Shown: piece by piece, positions 15,297-23,764 of the stretch | Position numbering within the stretch: the stretch's first letter is position 1 | How the letters are laid out: each line of letters begins with the position of its first letter | Source of the DNA: Avidehalobacter sp964569265 | GTDB lineage: Bacteria; Bacillota; Dehalobacteriia; UBA4068; UBA4997 | Assembly (NCBI GenBank): GCA_964569265.1 | Contig: CAZMTO010000010.1 | Span: 1-49,521 of the forward strand | Length of the DNA stretch: 49,521 nucleotides | Direction: 5' to 3' | Notes under the pieces: generated by a model | Database searches by the model: none | The model's input: only the letters and a program-made list of their open reading frames with translations | Told to the model about the DNA's origin: nothing | Position numbers and translations under genes: made by a program

Positions 15297-16637
15297 TTAG
15301 CAGATGCCCTGCGCCAACATAGCCTCCGCAATCTTCTCAAAACCGGCAATGTTAGCACCCAAAACATAATTGTCGGGGGCACCGTAACGCTCGGCAGCTT
15401 CGGTACACTTGCGGTAAATGTTCACCATAATGCGCTGCAAACGCTTGTCTACTTCTTCAAATGTCCAGTTATAACGCATACTGTTCTGGGTCATTTCTAA
15501 CGCCGATGTAGCAACACCGCCGGCATTGGCAGCCTTGCCGGGCATAAACAAAATGCCTTTAGCCAGCGCATAGTCGGTAGCTTCGCGGGTGGTGGGCATA
15601 TTGGCACCTTCGGCAACTATGCGGCAGCCGTTTAAATAAAGCTTTTCCATATCGGCCAGCGTCAGCTCGTTTTGGGTGGCACACGGCAGAGCAATTTCAC
15701 AGGGCAGGCTCCAAATTGTGCCGTTACCCTTTTCAATATATTCGGCGCCGCTTACACGGTCAACATATTCACGGATGCGCCCGCGCTTTACTTCTTTAAT
15801 GTCTTTTATAACATCCAGCTTAATGCCGTTGGGGTCGTGTATGTAGCCGTTAGAATCGCTCATACCGATAACCTTCATACCTTTTTCCTGCGCTTTGGCT
15901 ACAGCGTAAATTGCTACGTTGCCGCTGCCGGATACTACCGCAGTTTTGCCGGCCAGCTCGTCACCGCGGTGGCTCATCATTTCTTCCAGCATATAGATAA
16001 GGCCAAAACCGGTAGCTTCGGTGCGCACCAGAGAACCGCCGTAGGTAAGCCCCTTGCCGGTAAGCACACCCTCGTACAGGCCGGTAAGGCGCTTGTACTG
16101 GCCATACAAATAACCGATTTCTCGGCCGCCAACACCGATATCACCGGCCGGAACATCTTCATCGGCACCAATATATTTATAAAGCTCAGTCATAAAGCTC
16201 TGGCAAAAAATCATAACCTCGCGGTCAGACTTACCGTGCGGGTCAAAGTCAGAACCGCCCTTGCCGCCGCCAATGGGCTGACCGGTAAGCGAATTTTTGA
16301 ATATCTGCTCAAAGCCCAAAAACTTTAAAATGCTCTGGTTTACCGAAGGATGAAAACGCAGGCCGCCCTTGTAAGGCCCAATGGCGCTGCTAAACTGCAC
16401 GCGGTAGCCGCGGTTTACCCTAACAACATTGTTATCATCTATCCACGGCACTCTAAAGCTTATAACACGCTCCGGCTCCACCAAACGCTCCAACAGCGCA
16501 GCATCGCGGTATTTTTGCTCGTTGGCGGTAATAGCAGGCTCAATCGAATCCAGAACCTCTTTAACAGCCTGACCAAATTCCGGCTCGTGGGGATTTTTCT
16601 CTAAAATCTTCTGATAAATTTCTTGCGTATAAGACAC
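15297..16637 (-). CDS. gdhA: NADP-type glutamate dehydrogenase
   Basis: This 446-residue enzyme interconverts 2-oxoglutarate plus ammonia and glutamate. It matches the hexameric small-subunit class: LLERLVEPERVISFRVPW, then RVQFSSAIGPYKGGLRFHP, and the catalytic-lysine motif PIGGGKGGSDFDP near residue 120. A Rossmann domain has VSGSGNVAIYA near 235. The similarity to E. coli-type GdhA suggests NADP use for assimilation, but cofactor choice cannot be proved here. The GTG at 16637 is preferred: AGAGGTG lies 7 bases before it, whereas no ribosome binding site precedes the ATG at 16655. A repeat cluster begins 12 bases after the stop. Confidence 0.94.
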   Translation of the reverse strand: MSYTQEIYQKILEKNPHEPEFGQAVKEVLDSIEPAITANEQKYRDAALLERLVEPERVISFRVPWIDDNNVVRVNRGYRVQFSSAIGPYKGGLRFHPSVNQSILKFLGFEQIFKNSLTGQPIGGGKGGSDFDPHGKSDREVMIFCQSFMTELYKYIGADEDVPAGDIGVGGREIGYLYGQYKRLTGLYEGVLTGKGLTYGGSLVRTEATGFGLIYMLEEMMSHRGDELAGKTAVVSGSGNVAIYAVAKAQEKGMKVIGMSDSNGYIHDPNGIKLDVIKDIKEVKRGRIREYVDRVSGAEYIEKGNGTIWSLPCEIALPCATQNELTLADMEKLYLNGCRIVAEGANMPTTREATDYALAKGILFMPGKAANAGGVATSALEMTQNSMRYNWTFEEVDKRLQRIMVNIYRKCTEAAERYGAPDNYVLGANIAGFEKIAEAMLAQGIC

Positions 16638-16799
16638 AAACAACACCTCTTTCATACTAACTGTTCTACATTATCTACATAAAATAGCGGCCATACGGCC
16701 TATGCACAGCTTAAAACTCTATTCAAAAAAAAGCTTTGAACATACAAACATTACCTAATCACGCTTTACCCAGCTGTGCAACAAAAAAATTGTGTCAAT

Positions 16800-16829
16800 A
16801 TTATAGCATATTTATTCAGCTAATGTAAA
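16800..16829 (-). promoter_or_regulatory. Probable promoter of gdhA
   Basis: Minus strand TTTACA (16829-16824), 18 bases, TATAAT (16805-16800). This gives a leader of about 155 bases. The rest of 16638-17027 is AT-rich and holds only the terminator noted separately; I see no other gene. Confidence 0.65.
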
Positions 16830-16904
16830 TAAATATTGCCAAGTTTTTTTGTATACATTACCTGCCGGCGGCAAATGCGGCACCCGGCCGCCTTTAAATT
16901 TATC

Positions 16905-16938
16905 TTCATATTAAAATAACAACCCAAACAGCAGGGTT
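16905..16938 (-). terminator. Weak terminator of the GH18 gene
   Basis: On the minus strand AACCC, TGCTGTTT, GGGTT is followed by GTTATTTTAAT. The stem has only 5-6 bp, about 90 bases past the stop. Confidence 0.45.
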
Positions 16939-17027
16939 TATTTTTATAATTTAACCTAATATTTTTTGTTGATTTGCCATTTAATTACTAAAATTTAAGT
17001 TTTTGCAGCACGCAAGGCCCATTGCCC

Positions 17028-18176
17028 CTAAAAATTGCTTTTATTGATGCCAAAAGCCGCCGTTGTAGCCAACCAACCCGGCCTGTTTAAACGCATAAGC
17101 TGCCACCAGCCGCCGCCGTGCAGGCCAAATTCGTTTATCAGGGCCAGCTTGCCGCCAAGGCTGCGCACATCTTCAAACCAAACCTCGTGCTCTGTGCCGT
17201 CGGCCACATAATTGTAATACGGTGATGCTGCGGCTTCATCCCATAAAATTTCCGCACCAAGCTCGGCAGCCCGGCGCGCAGCTTCTATTACACCCAAGGT
17301 TTGCGCCCGGCTTTGCCCCTGCACATAAGGCAAGGGCCAATCGTAGGCATAGTTGGCTATGCCCAAATCAATTTTGGCAGGCGGTATTTCCGTCACAGCG
17401 TATTCCACCACACGGCGCACCCAATTTAGCGGCGCAATAGGCATTGGCGCACTGTAGGTGTAGCCCCATTCGTAGGTCATAATCAAAATATAGTCGGCCA
17501 CCTGCCCTAACGCTGCCCAATCCTGCCCCTGATACAGCAGCCCCGGTTGGTCGGCATAGGTTTTAGGCGCTACCGCCACCGATAAACTGTAGCCGTTGGT
17601 ATGCAAAAGCTCAGCCAGTTCGGCCACCCACGCCGAAAAGCTGTCGCGGTCATCCGCCAAAATATACTCAAAATCTACATCAACACCCACATAACCCTTA
17701 GCCTGCAAGGTCTGCAATAGCTGCATATTAAGCCGGGCGCGGGCAGCAGCGTCGGCCAACATTTGCGATACCAGCATATTGTTAAACGTGCCGTCCTCAC
17801 CAAAAGGCGTAAGCGTTAATATAGGGCGCACCCCGGCAGCAAGCGCCGCCGCAATCAGGGGTTCATCCGGCCAGGGGTCAGGCGGCAACAGCACACCCTG
17901 TGCGTTAAACCCATACGAAAACACCGCCAACGAGCTTAAATAAGGTAGGGTCTGCGCCAAAATTTCCGTATCAATAAAGGGATATGCATAACCGTTGGTG
18001 TATATTCGCCGCCCATAAAGGTTATAATCCCCCTGCGGCAACCAAAGTGCCTGCCCCACCGCCAAAGGGTAAGGATAATAAAGCTGGTTAGCATAAATAA
18101 GCTCCGCCTCGGTTAAGGCGTTTTGCGCCGCTATTTGCGCTACAGTATCGCCCGGTTTAACAACATATACCGCCAT
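17028..18176 (-). CDS. LysM and GH18 spore-type glycoside hydrolase (YaaH/SleL-like)
   Basis: A 382-residue protein with one N-terminal LysM domain (about residues 3-47, YVVKPGDTVAQIAAQNALTE) that binds peptidoglycan. A family 18 glycosidase barrel follows. The catalytic DxxDxDxE-type motif reads GVDVDFEYI near residue 180, and YILIMTYEWGY near 240 is the usual YaaH/SleL segment. No signal peptide is present, as in spore cortex-lytic and coat-associated YaaH/SleL enzymes made in the mother cell. These are N-acetylglucosaminidases acting on cortex fragments during germination; that role is inferred. The ATG at 18176 follows GGGGCGGTGG and begins right before the LysM domain; an upstream in-frame ATG lacks a ribosome site. 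Confidence 0.87.
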   Translation of the reverse strand: MAVYVVKPGDTVAQIAAQNALTEAELIYANQLYYPYPLAVGQALWLPQGDYNLYGRRIYTNGYAYPFIDTEILAQTLPYLSSLAVFSYGFNAQGVLLPPDPWPDEPLIAAALAAGVRPILTLTPFGEDGTFNNMLVSQMLADAAARARLNMQLLQTLQAKGYVGVDVDFEYILADDRDSFSAWVAELAELLHTNGYSLSVAVAPKTYADQPGLLYQGQDWAALGQVADYILIMTYEWGYTYSAPMPIAPLNWVRRVVEYAVTEIPPAKIDLGIANYAYDWPLPYVQGQSRAQTLGVIEAARRAAELGAEILWDEAAASPYYNYVADGTEHEVWFEDVRSLGGKLALINEFGLHGGGWWQLMRLNRPGWLATTAAFGINKSNF

Positions 18177-18235
18177 AAAACCACCGCCCCTGCCAATATA
18201 TGCTAAATTATATGTCTGCCGGGCATTTTTAGCCA

Positions 18236-18263
18236 CAAAAAAAACCGAGGGAGTTACCCTCGG
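18236..18263 (-). terminator. Terminator of the cdaA-cdaR unit
   Basis: CCGAGGG (18245-18251) and CCCTCGG (18257-18263) form a perfect 7-bp stem, followed on the minus strand by eight T. It lies about 290 bases beyond the cdaR stop, so both repeat modules between them would be transcribed as part of the cdaR 3' untranslated region. Confidence 0.85.
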
Positions 18264-18280
18264 CGTAGTTTTTTATTTTT

Positions 18281-18350
18281 TTCAATCAGGGCCGTATAAA
18301 CAGTTATCTAATCCCACCGCCCTACATACGCCGTGCGGCGCGGCTTTTTG
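18281..18350. repeat. Second dispersed module, copy downstream of cdaR
   Basis: It contains TCAATCAGGGC on the left, the core TTATCTAATCCCACCGCCCT, and the right flank CGCCGTGCGGCGCGGCTTTT. The core has small deletions relative to the copy at 10214. It begins 18 bases after the plus-strand side of the cdaR terminator. Confidence 0.75.
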
Positions 18351-18377
18351 CAGCAAGGATTTCACACCCAAACCCAA

Positions 18378-18554
18378 GGAATTGCAAGAGTGGTGCAGAT
18401 ACCTTTATTAGTATGCCAGAAGGGCAAGAGTGCCTTAGATTTAGGTGAGTACGGCTGCGCGAGCGATTTAGGCGTACTGATAGTACGCCGCTGAGCCAAG
18501 CAGACAACGAGCCTAAAGATGAGGTGCTATTGTCCCTTCTGGGGCCGCTATTGC
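18378..18554 (+). repeat. Nested hairpin repeat that supplies the cdaR stop codon
   Basis: The inner 127-bp unit (18416-18542, CCAGAAGGG to CCCTTCTGG) differs at only a few positions from 10334-10460. It interrupts an outer copy whose left piece is GGAATTGCAAGAGTGGTGC (from 18378) and whose right piece is GCCGCTATTGCGATT (from 18545). The conserved CTA of that right end (18548-18550) is the TAG stop of cdaR. Confidence 0.88.
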
Positions 18555-19759
18555 GATTTCTTATCTACAGTGACGGTAGCTAAATCACTAACCACCACCC
18601 CCACATTGCCCGACGAATAAGCACGTATCTGCTGGCGATGACTGCCAACCCCCAGCGCACCAACATCAACTCTGGCTTCAATATCGGTATTGGTAAGCGT
18701 ATTTACCACCGAAGCCGGGCCGCTCACCGTTACCGAACAGGTAGGCGATGCAAGCTGGTAGTTATATGCCGACTGTTGGTTTACCATTGTAAGTGCCACA
18801 TCATCAATAGTGCGCACCGATTCACGTTCAATTACCACCTGCACCTGATACACAGCGCTTTTATCCACCGTTACGCCGTCTATATTAAGCAGGGTTACAC
18901 TTTGGCTTACCGATGATGCCGCCCCGCTGATATTAACCGCCGATGTATAAACATAATCTACACCGCTAAGCAGGCTTTGCGGGCCATAAACCGTAGTAAC
19001 CGCCGGGTCAATTATAATGCGTGATATCACATAGCCTTCGGCCGGCGCCCCGGACAGTGTAACGCTTATCGGCGCCACCTTGGTGGGCTGGCTGCCTACC
19101 ACCGGCACCAAAACATCTACCATGGCCGGCTGCGGTGTTAACCAGCTAAGCAGAGAATTTCCGTTGGCATCCACAATATTTACCGGCAGGCCGGCCCTAA
19201 AGTTTTGCTGCAAACTGTCAAGGTCTACCGTTACATAAACATCTTCTACCTGCGCCAGCTTATCTTCGGCACCGCTTATAACCACTTCTCCCGGCAAAAT
19301 GCTTGCTTCCAGAGCCATATAGCCCTCCAGCGGCTCGGCATCAGTATAGGCAGTATGCACGGCAAACTGCTTTTCCTTCTTATTATCTACAAAAACCACA
19401 GCCTCGGTTATATCCGACGATACCAACTGCACACCGCCGGGCATATCAAACTGCAAACGCGCCGCATACTGCCCCAGCACGGCGTTCTGCAAATCGGCCT
19501 TAACAATAATATCCGACGCATTTAAACCCGCCAGCACATTAGCCGTAGCCGACACCTTTACGCGCACGGTTTCCGGCTTATCCAGCACGGCCAAATCATC
19601 CGGCAGGTTAACGTATTCTATCTGTGCATCATAACGCTGTTCTATCACGGGGTTATCCTGCACGGTAACATAGCCCCACAGCAGCACCGCCAGCGCAAAG
19701 GAAAGGGCAAGCCAAAACCAGTTGATTTTTTTGCCCCTTAACGACGAAAAATCAAGCAT
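18548..19759 (-). CDS. cdaR: CdaR (YbbR-domain regulator of the diadenylate cyclase)
   Basis: A 403-residue protein with one N-terminal membrane segment (about 13-32, WFWLALSFALAVLLWGYVTV) and then several YbbR repeats of about 85 residues in the extracytoplasmic part. In Bacillota CdaR binds and modulates CdaA. Its ATG at 19759 overlaps the cdaA stop by 8 bases (ATGCTTGA), the usual cdaA-cdaR coupling; the longer open frame upstream would lie inside cdaA. The last codons read DKKSQ and the TAG stop belongs to a dispersed repeat, so the original C-terminus may have been altered by repeat insertion. Confidence 0.92.
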   Translation of the reverse strand: MLDFSSLRGKKINWFWLALSFALAVLLWGYVTVQDNPVIEQRYDAQIEYVNLPDDLAVLDKPETVRVKVSATANVLAGLNASDIIVKADLQNAVLGQYAARLQFDMPGGVQLVSSDITEAVVFVDNKKEKQFAVHTAYTDAEPLEGYMALEASILPGEVVISGAEDKLAQVEDVYVTVDLDSLQQNFRAGLPVNIVDANGNSLLSWLTPQPAMVDVLVPVVGSQPTKVAPISVTLSGAPAEGYVISRIIIDPAVTTVYGPQSLLSGVDYVYTSAVNISGAASSVSQSVTLLNIDGVTVDKSAVYQVQVVIERESVRTIDDVALTMVNQQSAYNYQLASPTCSVTVSGPASVVNTLTNTDIEARVDVGALGVGSHRQQIRAYSSGNVGVVVSDLATVTVDKKSQ

Positions 19760-20609
19760 CCTTGCCACCTCTTTCTCTCTTGCGACGGAAACGCGCCTGC
19801 ACCTGCCGCACATTTTTACCGGACGAACCAAAGTGCTGTTCTATATGCTGCCGCAAAGAACGTTCATCTAAATTAACATAAATATGCCCTTCTACCGCCA
19901 CCGATATTGCACCGGTTTCTTCCGACACAATAATCACCAGCGCATCCGACACTTCGGAAAGCCCAATGCCGGAACGGTGCCTTGTACCAAAAGACATCGA
20001 CAGGTTAGGATTATCGGAAAGCGGCAAAAAGCAGGCCGCCGCCAAAATTCTGTCCCCTCGGATAATAGCAGCGCCGTCGTGCAGGGGGGTGTTGTGTACA
20101 AAAATATTAAGCAGCGTTTGCTCCGATACCACACAATCCATACATATACCGGTTTCTACATAGTTATTAAGCCCAATTTCCCGCTCTAACACCACCAGCA
20201 TACCCACATTGTGCTTCGATTCTTCGACCGCCGCCTTAACCACGGCATCATACACCGGGCGCATATCCGCACCGGCATCTTCAAATGGGCGCAAATACAG
20301 GCGGCTGCGGCCTATCTGCTCTAAAGCACGACGAATTTCCGGCTGAAAAATTACCGCCACCGCCAGCACAATTACCGACCACAACTGACTGAGCAGCCAA
20401 CCCAAAGTAGAAAGCTGAAACCACGTGCTTAGCGTTACCGCCGCCACCAGCACCAGCAAGCCCTTTATAAGCTGCACCGCACGTGTGCCCTGCATAAGCA
20501 AAAAAACGTAGTAAAACAGCGCCGTAACAATACAAATATCCAGCAGCATCGAAATTACCGACCCTACCGTTGCCCCCTGAAACAGACTTTGTAGCAAACC
20601 TTGCAGCAA
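19752..20609 (-). CDS. cdaA: Diadenylate cyclase CdaA
   Basis: This 285-residue enzyme makes cyclic di-AMP from two ATP. Three membrane helices occupy about residues 20-85. The DisA_N catalytic domain follows at about 110-250, with PLHDGAAII (the DGA motif) near 178 and GTRHRSGIGLSEVSD (the RHR motif) near 209. A basic tail ends the protein. c-di-AMP controls potassium and osmolyte balance and cell-wall homeostasis. The start is TTG, preceded by GGGCGGGGGT. The next gene, cdaR, overlaps it. The glmM gene often found after cdaR is not in this window. Confidence 0.95.
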   Translation of the reverse strand: MLQGLLQSLFQGATVGSVISMLLDICIVTALFYYVFLLMQGTRAVQLIKGLLVLVAAVTLSTWFQLSTLGWLLSQLWSVIVLAVAVIFQPEIRRALEQIGRSRLYLRPFEDAGADMRPVYDAVVKAAVEESKHNVGMLVVLEREIGLNNYVETGICMDCVVSEQTLLNIFVHNTPLHDGAAIIRGDRILAAACFLPLSDNPNLSMSFGTRHRSGIGLSEVSDALVIIVSEETGAISVAVEGHIYVNLDERSLRQHIEQHFGSSGKNVRQVQARFRRKRERGGKDA

Positions 20610-20832
20610 AAATACCCCCGCCCTTCAAACCGACATTCCCCAAACAAGCAACTATAAAAACTATCGCCAAGCTTATTATAACAGGCTTTTTTTACCTGTA
20701 CATAAACCACCGGCACGGCCTAAACCCCTTTGGCCAAATTTATCTGCTTAAAAATATTCTACAAGGGCGGCGGCAAATCCTGTATAAAAATAGAATTTTA
20801 ATATTTTTGCCGTAAAAATATACAGAATATGC

Positions 20833-20861
20833 TTGCCGAAAAGCCGCCCAAGTTGTATTAT
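20833..20861 (+). promoter_or_regulatory. Promoter of the DUF881-DUF1290 cluster
   Basis: TTGCCG (20833-20838), 17 bases, TATTAT (20856-20861). Predicted start near 20868, giving a leader of about 110 bases. Confidence 0.55.
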
Positions 20862-20883
20862 ATTATAGTGATAGTTGTTTTAC

Positions 20884-20930
20884 GGGTGTCTAAAAATGCA
20901 GCATACGTATATACTAAAATTTTAGCACCC
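20884..20930 (+). promoter_or_regulatory. Leader hairpin before the DUF881 gene
   Basis: GGGTG plus CTAAAA (20884-20895, one bulged T) pair with TTTTAG plus CACCC (20920-20930), an 11-bp stem around a 24-base loop. It lies in the predicted leader, 46 bases before the start codon. No U-run follows, so it is not a simple terminator; it may be an RNA leader structure or a protein-binding palindrome. Confidence 0.45.
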
Positions 20931-20976
20931 ACTCACCGTTGTGCCACGCTGATAAGTTAATTAGTCGGAGATTTAT

Positions 20977-21732
20977 ATGTATAAATTTTTTAGCAAAAAT
21001 CGTTATATTTTCAGCCTATCGCTTATTTTTTTACTTGCCGGCATAGCCGCCGGCATTGGTGTGCGCACCTGGCTTATAAATTCTCAGATAAACGCCAACA
21101 ACGAAAACCAAAACCTTATAGACGTGATAAACCAGTTAGAGGCCGAAACCTTAGAATTAGAAACTTCAATAGAAGCCATACGCGCTGAGCTGGCCGGCCA
21201 GGGCTTGCAGGATGCCCTGAGCGACGATTATTTTGCCCGCTTGCAGCAGGAGCTTGCCACCAGCCGCTTTTTGTCGGGGCAAACTGCCGTACAGGGCAGC
21301 GGCCTTGTTATAACCCTAAACGATAACACCGCCGGTGCCGAAGCCGCCAAGCAGGCCGACCCAACTACCTACTTCCCCGAAAATTATATTATCCACGATG
21401 CCAACCTGCGCTATTTGCTAAACGATATTCTGTATCTGGCTGATGCCGCCTCGATAAACGGCCAGCGCATTGTTGACACCACCGATATTCGCTGCGTGGG
21501 CACAGTTATTATGATAAATTCTACACGTATTGCCCCGCCTTATGAAATCACGCTTATCGGCTCACCGGCCCTGTTAGAAGGCGCCGTGCAGGATTCATCA
21601 CAATATATATACCTGCATAACCGAAATATGCCGATAAAAATAACCCGCAGCGATGAACTTAGCGTGCCGGCCTACACCGGTGCCATAAGTGCCAAATACG
21701 CTGTAACCGCCGAACCCGCTAACGAACAGTAA
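20977..21732 (+). CDS. DUF881 family protein (YlxW/YlxX-like), first copy
   Basis: A 251-residue protein with an N-terminal membrane anchor (about 12-34) and then a predicted coiled coil (about 40-75, rich in Asn/Gln/Glu/Leu). The DUF881 domain follows (about 80-240), with the family's GQTAVQGSGLVITLNDN, LRYLLNDILYLADAASINGQRIVDTT and IRCVGTVIMINSTRIAPPY. Such proteins are often encoded beside the small basic protein DUF1290 and near cell-division genes in Bacillota; the function is unknown. This copy precedes a DUF1290 gene by 18 bases, and a second DUF881 gene follows. The unit is divergent from cdaA. Confidence 0.87.
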   Translation: MYKFFSKNRYIFSLSLIFLLAGIAAGIGVRTWLINSQINANNENQNLIDVINQLEAETLELETSIEAIRAELAGQGLQDALSDDYFARLQQELATSRFLSGQTAVQGSGLVITLNDNTAGAEAAKQADPTTYFPENYIIHDANLRYLLNDILYLADAASINGQRIVDTTDIRCVGTVIMINSTRIAPPYEITLIGSPALLEGAVQDSSQYIYLHNRNMPIKITRSDELSVPAYTGAISAKYAVTAEPANEQ

Positions 21733-21750
21733 TTTTATCAGGAGAATACT

Positions 21751-22353
21751 ATGCTAAAGTTTATTTTGCCCATAGGCAGCCTTATACTGGGCGCTCTTAT
21801 AGGTTCCATACTTACACTTAATGCTTCGCTGGGCATTGCCAAATATCTTTCTATTGCAATTTTGGCCGCTATGGATTCTGTTCTGGGCGGCGCACGTTCT
21901 CTGTTAGAAGATACCTACGATGGCCTTATAATGCTTTCCGGCTTTGTTACCAATGCGCTGCTGGCTATGGCGCTGGCGTTTTTGGGCACCCAAATAGGCA
22001 TTGATATGTTTATGGCAGCCACCATTTGCTTTGCCCTGCGCATATTCTCCAATCTGGCTTTTATCCGCCGCGATATTATCCAGAGCTACCGCGAACGTGT
22101 GGCACAGCAGAAGAACCATACTACCATTAAATTTGTAAAAAAACACCGCACACCTGCCGAACCGGAACCTAATCTGGAAAACACCATCACCGGCTTATCT
22201 ATAGACAGCCTGCCGATAGGTGCCCTGCCGGCCCCGGCGGACAACAAAACAGATAATATGGACAGCCCGGTAAAGGTAAAGGGTATGGTTAGCCCCACCA
22301 AGCGCGAAGCTGCCCATACCGACGCCGATACCGATAAAGAGGCTGAAGAATAA
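21751..22353 (+). CDS. sbp: Small basic protein family (DUF1290) with C-terminal extension
   Basis: Residues 1-115 match the membrane DUF1290/Sbp family: an N-terminal glycine-rich helix (GSLILGALIGSIL), KYLSIAILAAMDSVLGGARSLLE, a further hydrophobic pair and ALRIFSNLAFIRRDI. Known members are about 110-125 residues. This one has 200 residues because of an extra hydrophilic tail (about 125-200) rich in Pro, Asp, Glu and Lys and probably disordered. Function is unknown; the conserved link with DUF881 proteins suggests an envelope or division role. AGGAGAATACT precedes ATG. Confidence 0.85.
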   Translation: MLKFILPIGSLILGALIGSILTLNASLGIAKYLSIAILAAMDSVLGGARSLLEDTYDGLIMLSGFVTNALLAMALAFLGTQIGIDMFMAATICFALRIFSNLAFIRRDIIQSYRERVAQQKNHTTIKFVKKHRTPAEPEPNLENTITGLSIDSLPIGALPAPADNKTDNMDSPVKVKGMVSPTKREAAHTDADTDKEAEE

Positions 22354-22365
22354 TATCTGCACAAA

Positions 22366-22410
22366 TTTAGGTAAAATATTTTAGGTAAACTATTATTTTA
22401 GGTAAACTAT
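22366..22410 (+). repeat. Triplicated ribosome-binding-site segment
   Basis: TTTAGGTAAA followed by A/C and TAT occurs three times, starting at 22366, 22380 and 22397. Only the last is in position to serve the start at 22412. The pattern suggests local slippage duplication of a weak ribosome binding site. Confidence 0.7.
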
Positions 22411-22411
22411 T

Positions 22412-23134
22412 ATGGAAGAAAAAAAAGAGGCTACAACAACGTCGGCAGAAAACCGCCGTAAATATAATGTAATAACCTTTTCTCTGGGGCTTACGCTGCT
22501 TAGCTTTGCTATTGTCTGCCAAATAAACTTTGAATATAACAATGCACAGGCGCTGGAAAATCAGAGTACCGAAACGCTGGTAACAATGGTGCGTAACCTT
22601 AACGAATACCGCGCCAATTTAGACGATGAGCTGACGACGCTGGAAAAAAGCCGCAACAATTTGTCGGCCACTGCCGCGCTGGAAAAACAACTGCAAAACA
22701 GCCGTATTTTTGCCGGCCAAACTGCCGTAAAAGGCCCCGGCGTAAGCGTCACCGTTACCGCCGATTACGAAATTTACGATATGGACGTTATAGATATTGC
22801 CAACGAGCTTAAAGTCAGCGGTGCCGAAGCTATAGCCATAAACAACCACCGGCTTACTGCCAAAAGCCATCTTAGCAGCGAAACCGACCAGGATGACCAG
22901 CTTTATTTGGCTTTAGACGGCGAACGCCTGCTTACCCCCATAGTTATTACAGCCATTGGCGATGCCGCCACGCTGGAAAAAGGTCTGCTGTTTACCGGTG
23001 GCATAATCGACAACCTGAACACACTTTACGGCATATACCCCATTGTGCGGCAAGAAGCCGAAGTTACCATACCGGCTGCCGATATAAACACCAACCCGGC
23101 TTATATGCGTAATGTTCCCGCCGGTAATAACTAA
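22412..23134 (+). CDS. DUF881 family protein, second copy
   Basis: A 240-residue protein with a membrane anchor at about residues 23-42 and a coiled-coil stretch (about 48-90). The DUF881 core includes FAGQTAVKGPGVSVTVTADY, then IANELKVSGAEAIAINNHRL near 140. It resembles the first copy in order and spacing, though the two are clearly divergent paralogues. DUF881-DUF1290-DUF881 triads are common in Clostridia, usually close to the ftsA/ftsZ/mur cluster; here the triad stands apart. No enzymatic motif is visible and the function is unknown. The weak AGGT ribosome site is triplicated upstream. Confidence 0.85.
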   Translation: MEEKKEATTTSAENRRKYNVITFSLGLTLLSFAIVCQINFEYNNAQALENQSTETLVTMVRNLNEYRANLDDELTTLEKSRNNLSATAALEKQLQNSRIFAGQTAVKGPGVSVTVTADYEIYDMDVIDIANELKVSGAEAIAINNHRLTAKSHLSSETDQDDQLYLALDGERLLTPIVITAIGDAATLEKGLLFTGGIIDNLNTLYGIYPIVRQEAEVTIPAADINTNPAYMRNVPAGNN

Positions 23135-23197
23135 CGGCCTGCGGCATAATTTTAATGTGTAGCTGACATTTTTAACCTGTTACCGGAAAGGATATTT

Positions 23198-23677
23198 ATG
23201 CTTGACAATTTAGCCACCAATGCTTTTGGTGAATTTATAAGCACTTTTTTGGTGGCCATGCTGCCAATTGTAGAGCTAAGGGGTGCCATACCGGCCGGCG
23301 TTGCCATGGGGCTTGGCCCGACAGCGGCCTTTGTGGCTGCGGTGCTGGGCAATATGGTGCCAGTGCCGTTTATTATTTTGCTGATACGCGGCATTTTTGC
23401 CCGCCTTAAAGCTATGGGTGGCTTTTGGGGCAATCTGGTGCAAAAGCTGGAAGATCGCGCGCACAACAAAAGTGCAGTGGTTATAAAATACCGCGCCATT
23501 GGGCTTTGCCTGCTGGTGGCCGTGCCCCTGCCCGGCACCGGCGCTTGGACGGGTGCCCTGGTGGCGGCCATTTTGGATATGCCCCTGCGCAGCGCCCTGC
23601 CCACTATCTTTTTGGGGGTGCTTATAGCCGGGCTGGTAGTGCTTGGCATAACCTGCGGCGTTATCGCCATATTTTAA
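23198..23677 (+). CDS. Small multi-drug export family membrane protein
   Basis: A 159-residue membrane protein of the Sm_multidrug_ex family (COG2426). It opens with ISTFLVAMLPIVELRGAIPAGVAMGLG, the family hallmark, and later has VAVPLPGTGAWTGALVAAIL near residue 110. Four or five membrane segments are predicted, with short loops carrying Lys and Arg. The drug-export name rests on old annotations, and the true substrate is unknown. AGGATATTT precedes ATG. It is 63 bases after the second DUF881 gene, so probably the last gene of that unit; a long hairpin terminator follows. Confidence 0.82.
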   Translation: MLDNLATNAFGEFISTFLVAMLPIVELRGAIPAGVAMGLGPTAAFVAAVLGNMVPVPFIILLIRGIFARLKAMGGFWGNLVQKLEDRAHNKSAVVIKYRAIGLCLLVAVPLPGTGAWTGALVAAILDMPLRSALPTIFLGVLIAGLVVLGITCGVIAIF

Positions 23678-23690
23678 TGCTTAAACAAAA

Positions 23691-23732
23691 AAACGCTGAC
23701 AGCTATCGGATAGCCGTCGGCGTTTGTTTTAT
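23691..23732 (+). terminator. Terminator after the small export-family gene
   Basis: AAACGCTGACAGCTAT (23691-23706) pairs with ATAGCCGTCGGCGTTT (23710-23725) with two mismatches, followed by GTTTTATT. Confidence 0.85.
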
Positions 23733-23764
23733 TATTAAAATTAAATTAAACTATAGCAACCGGC

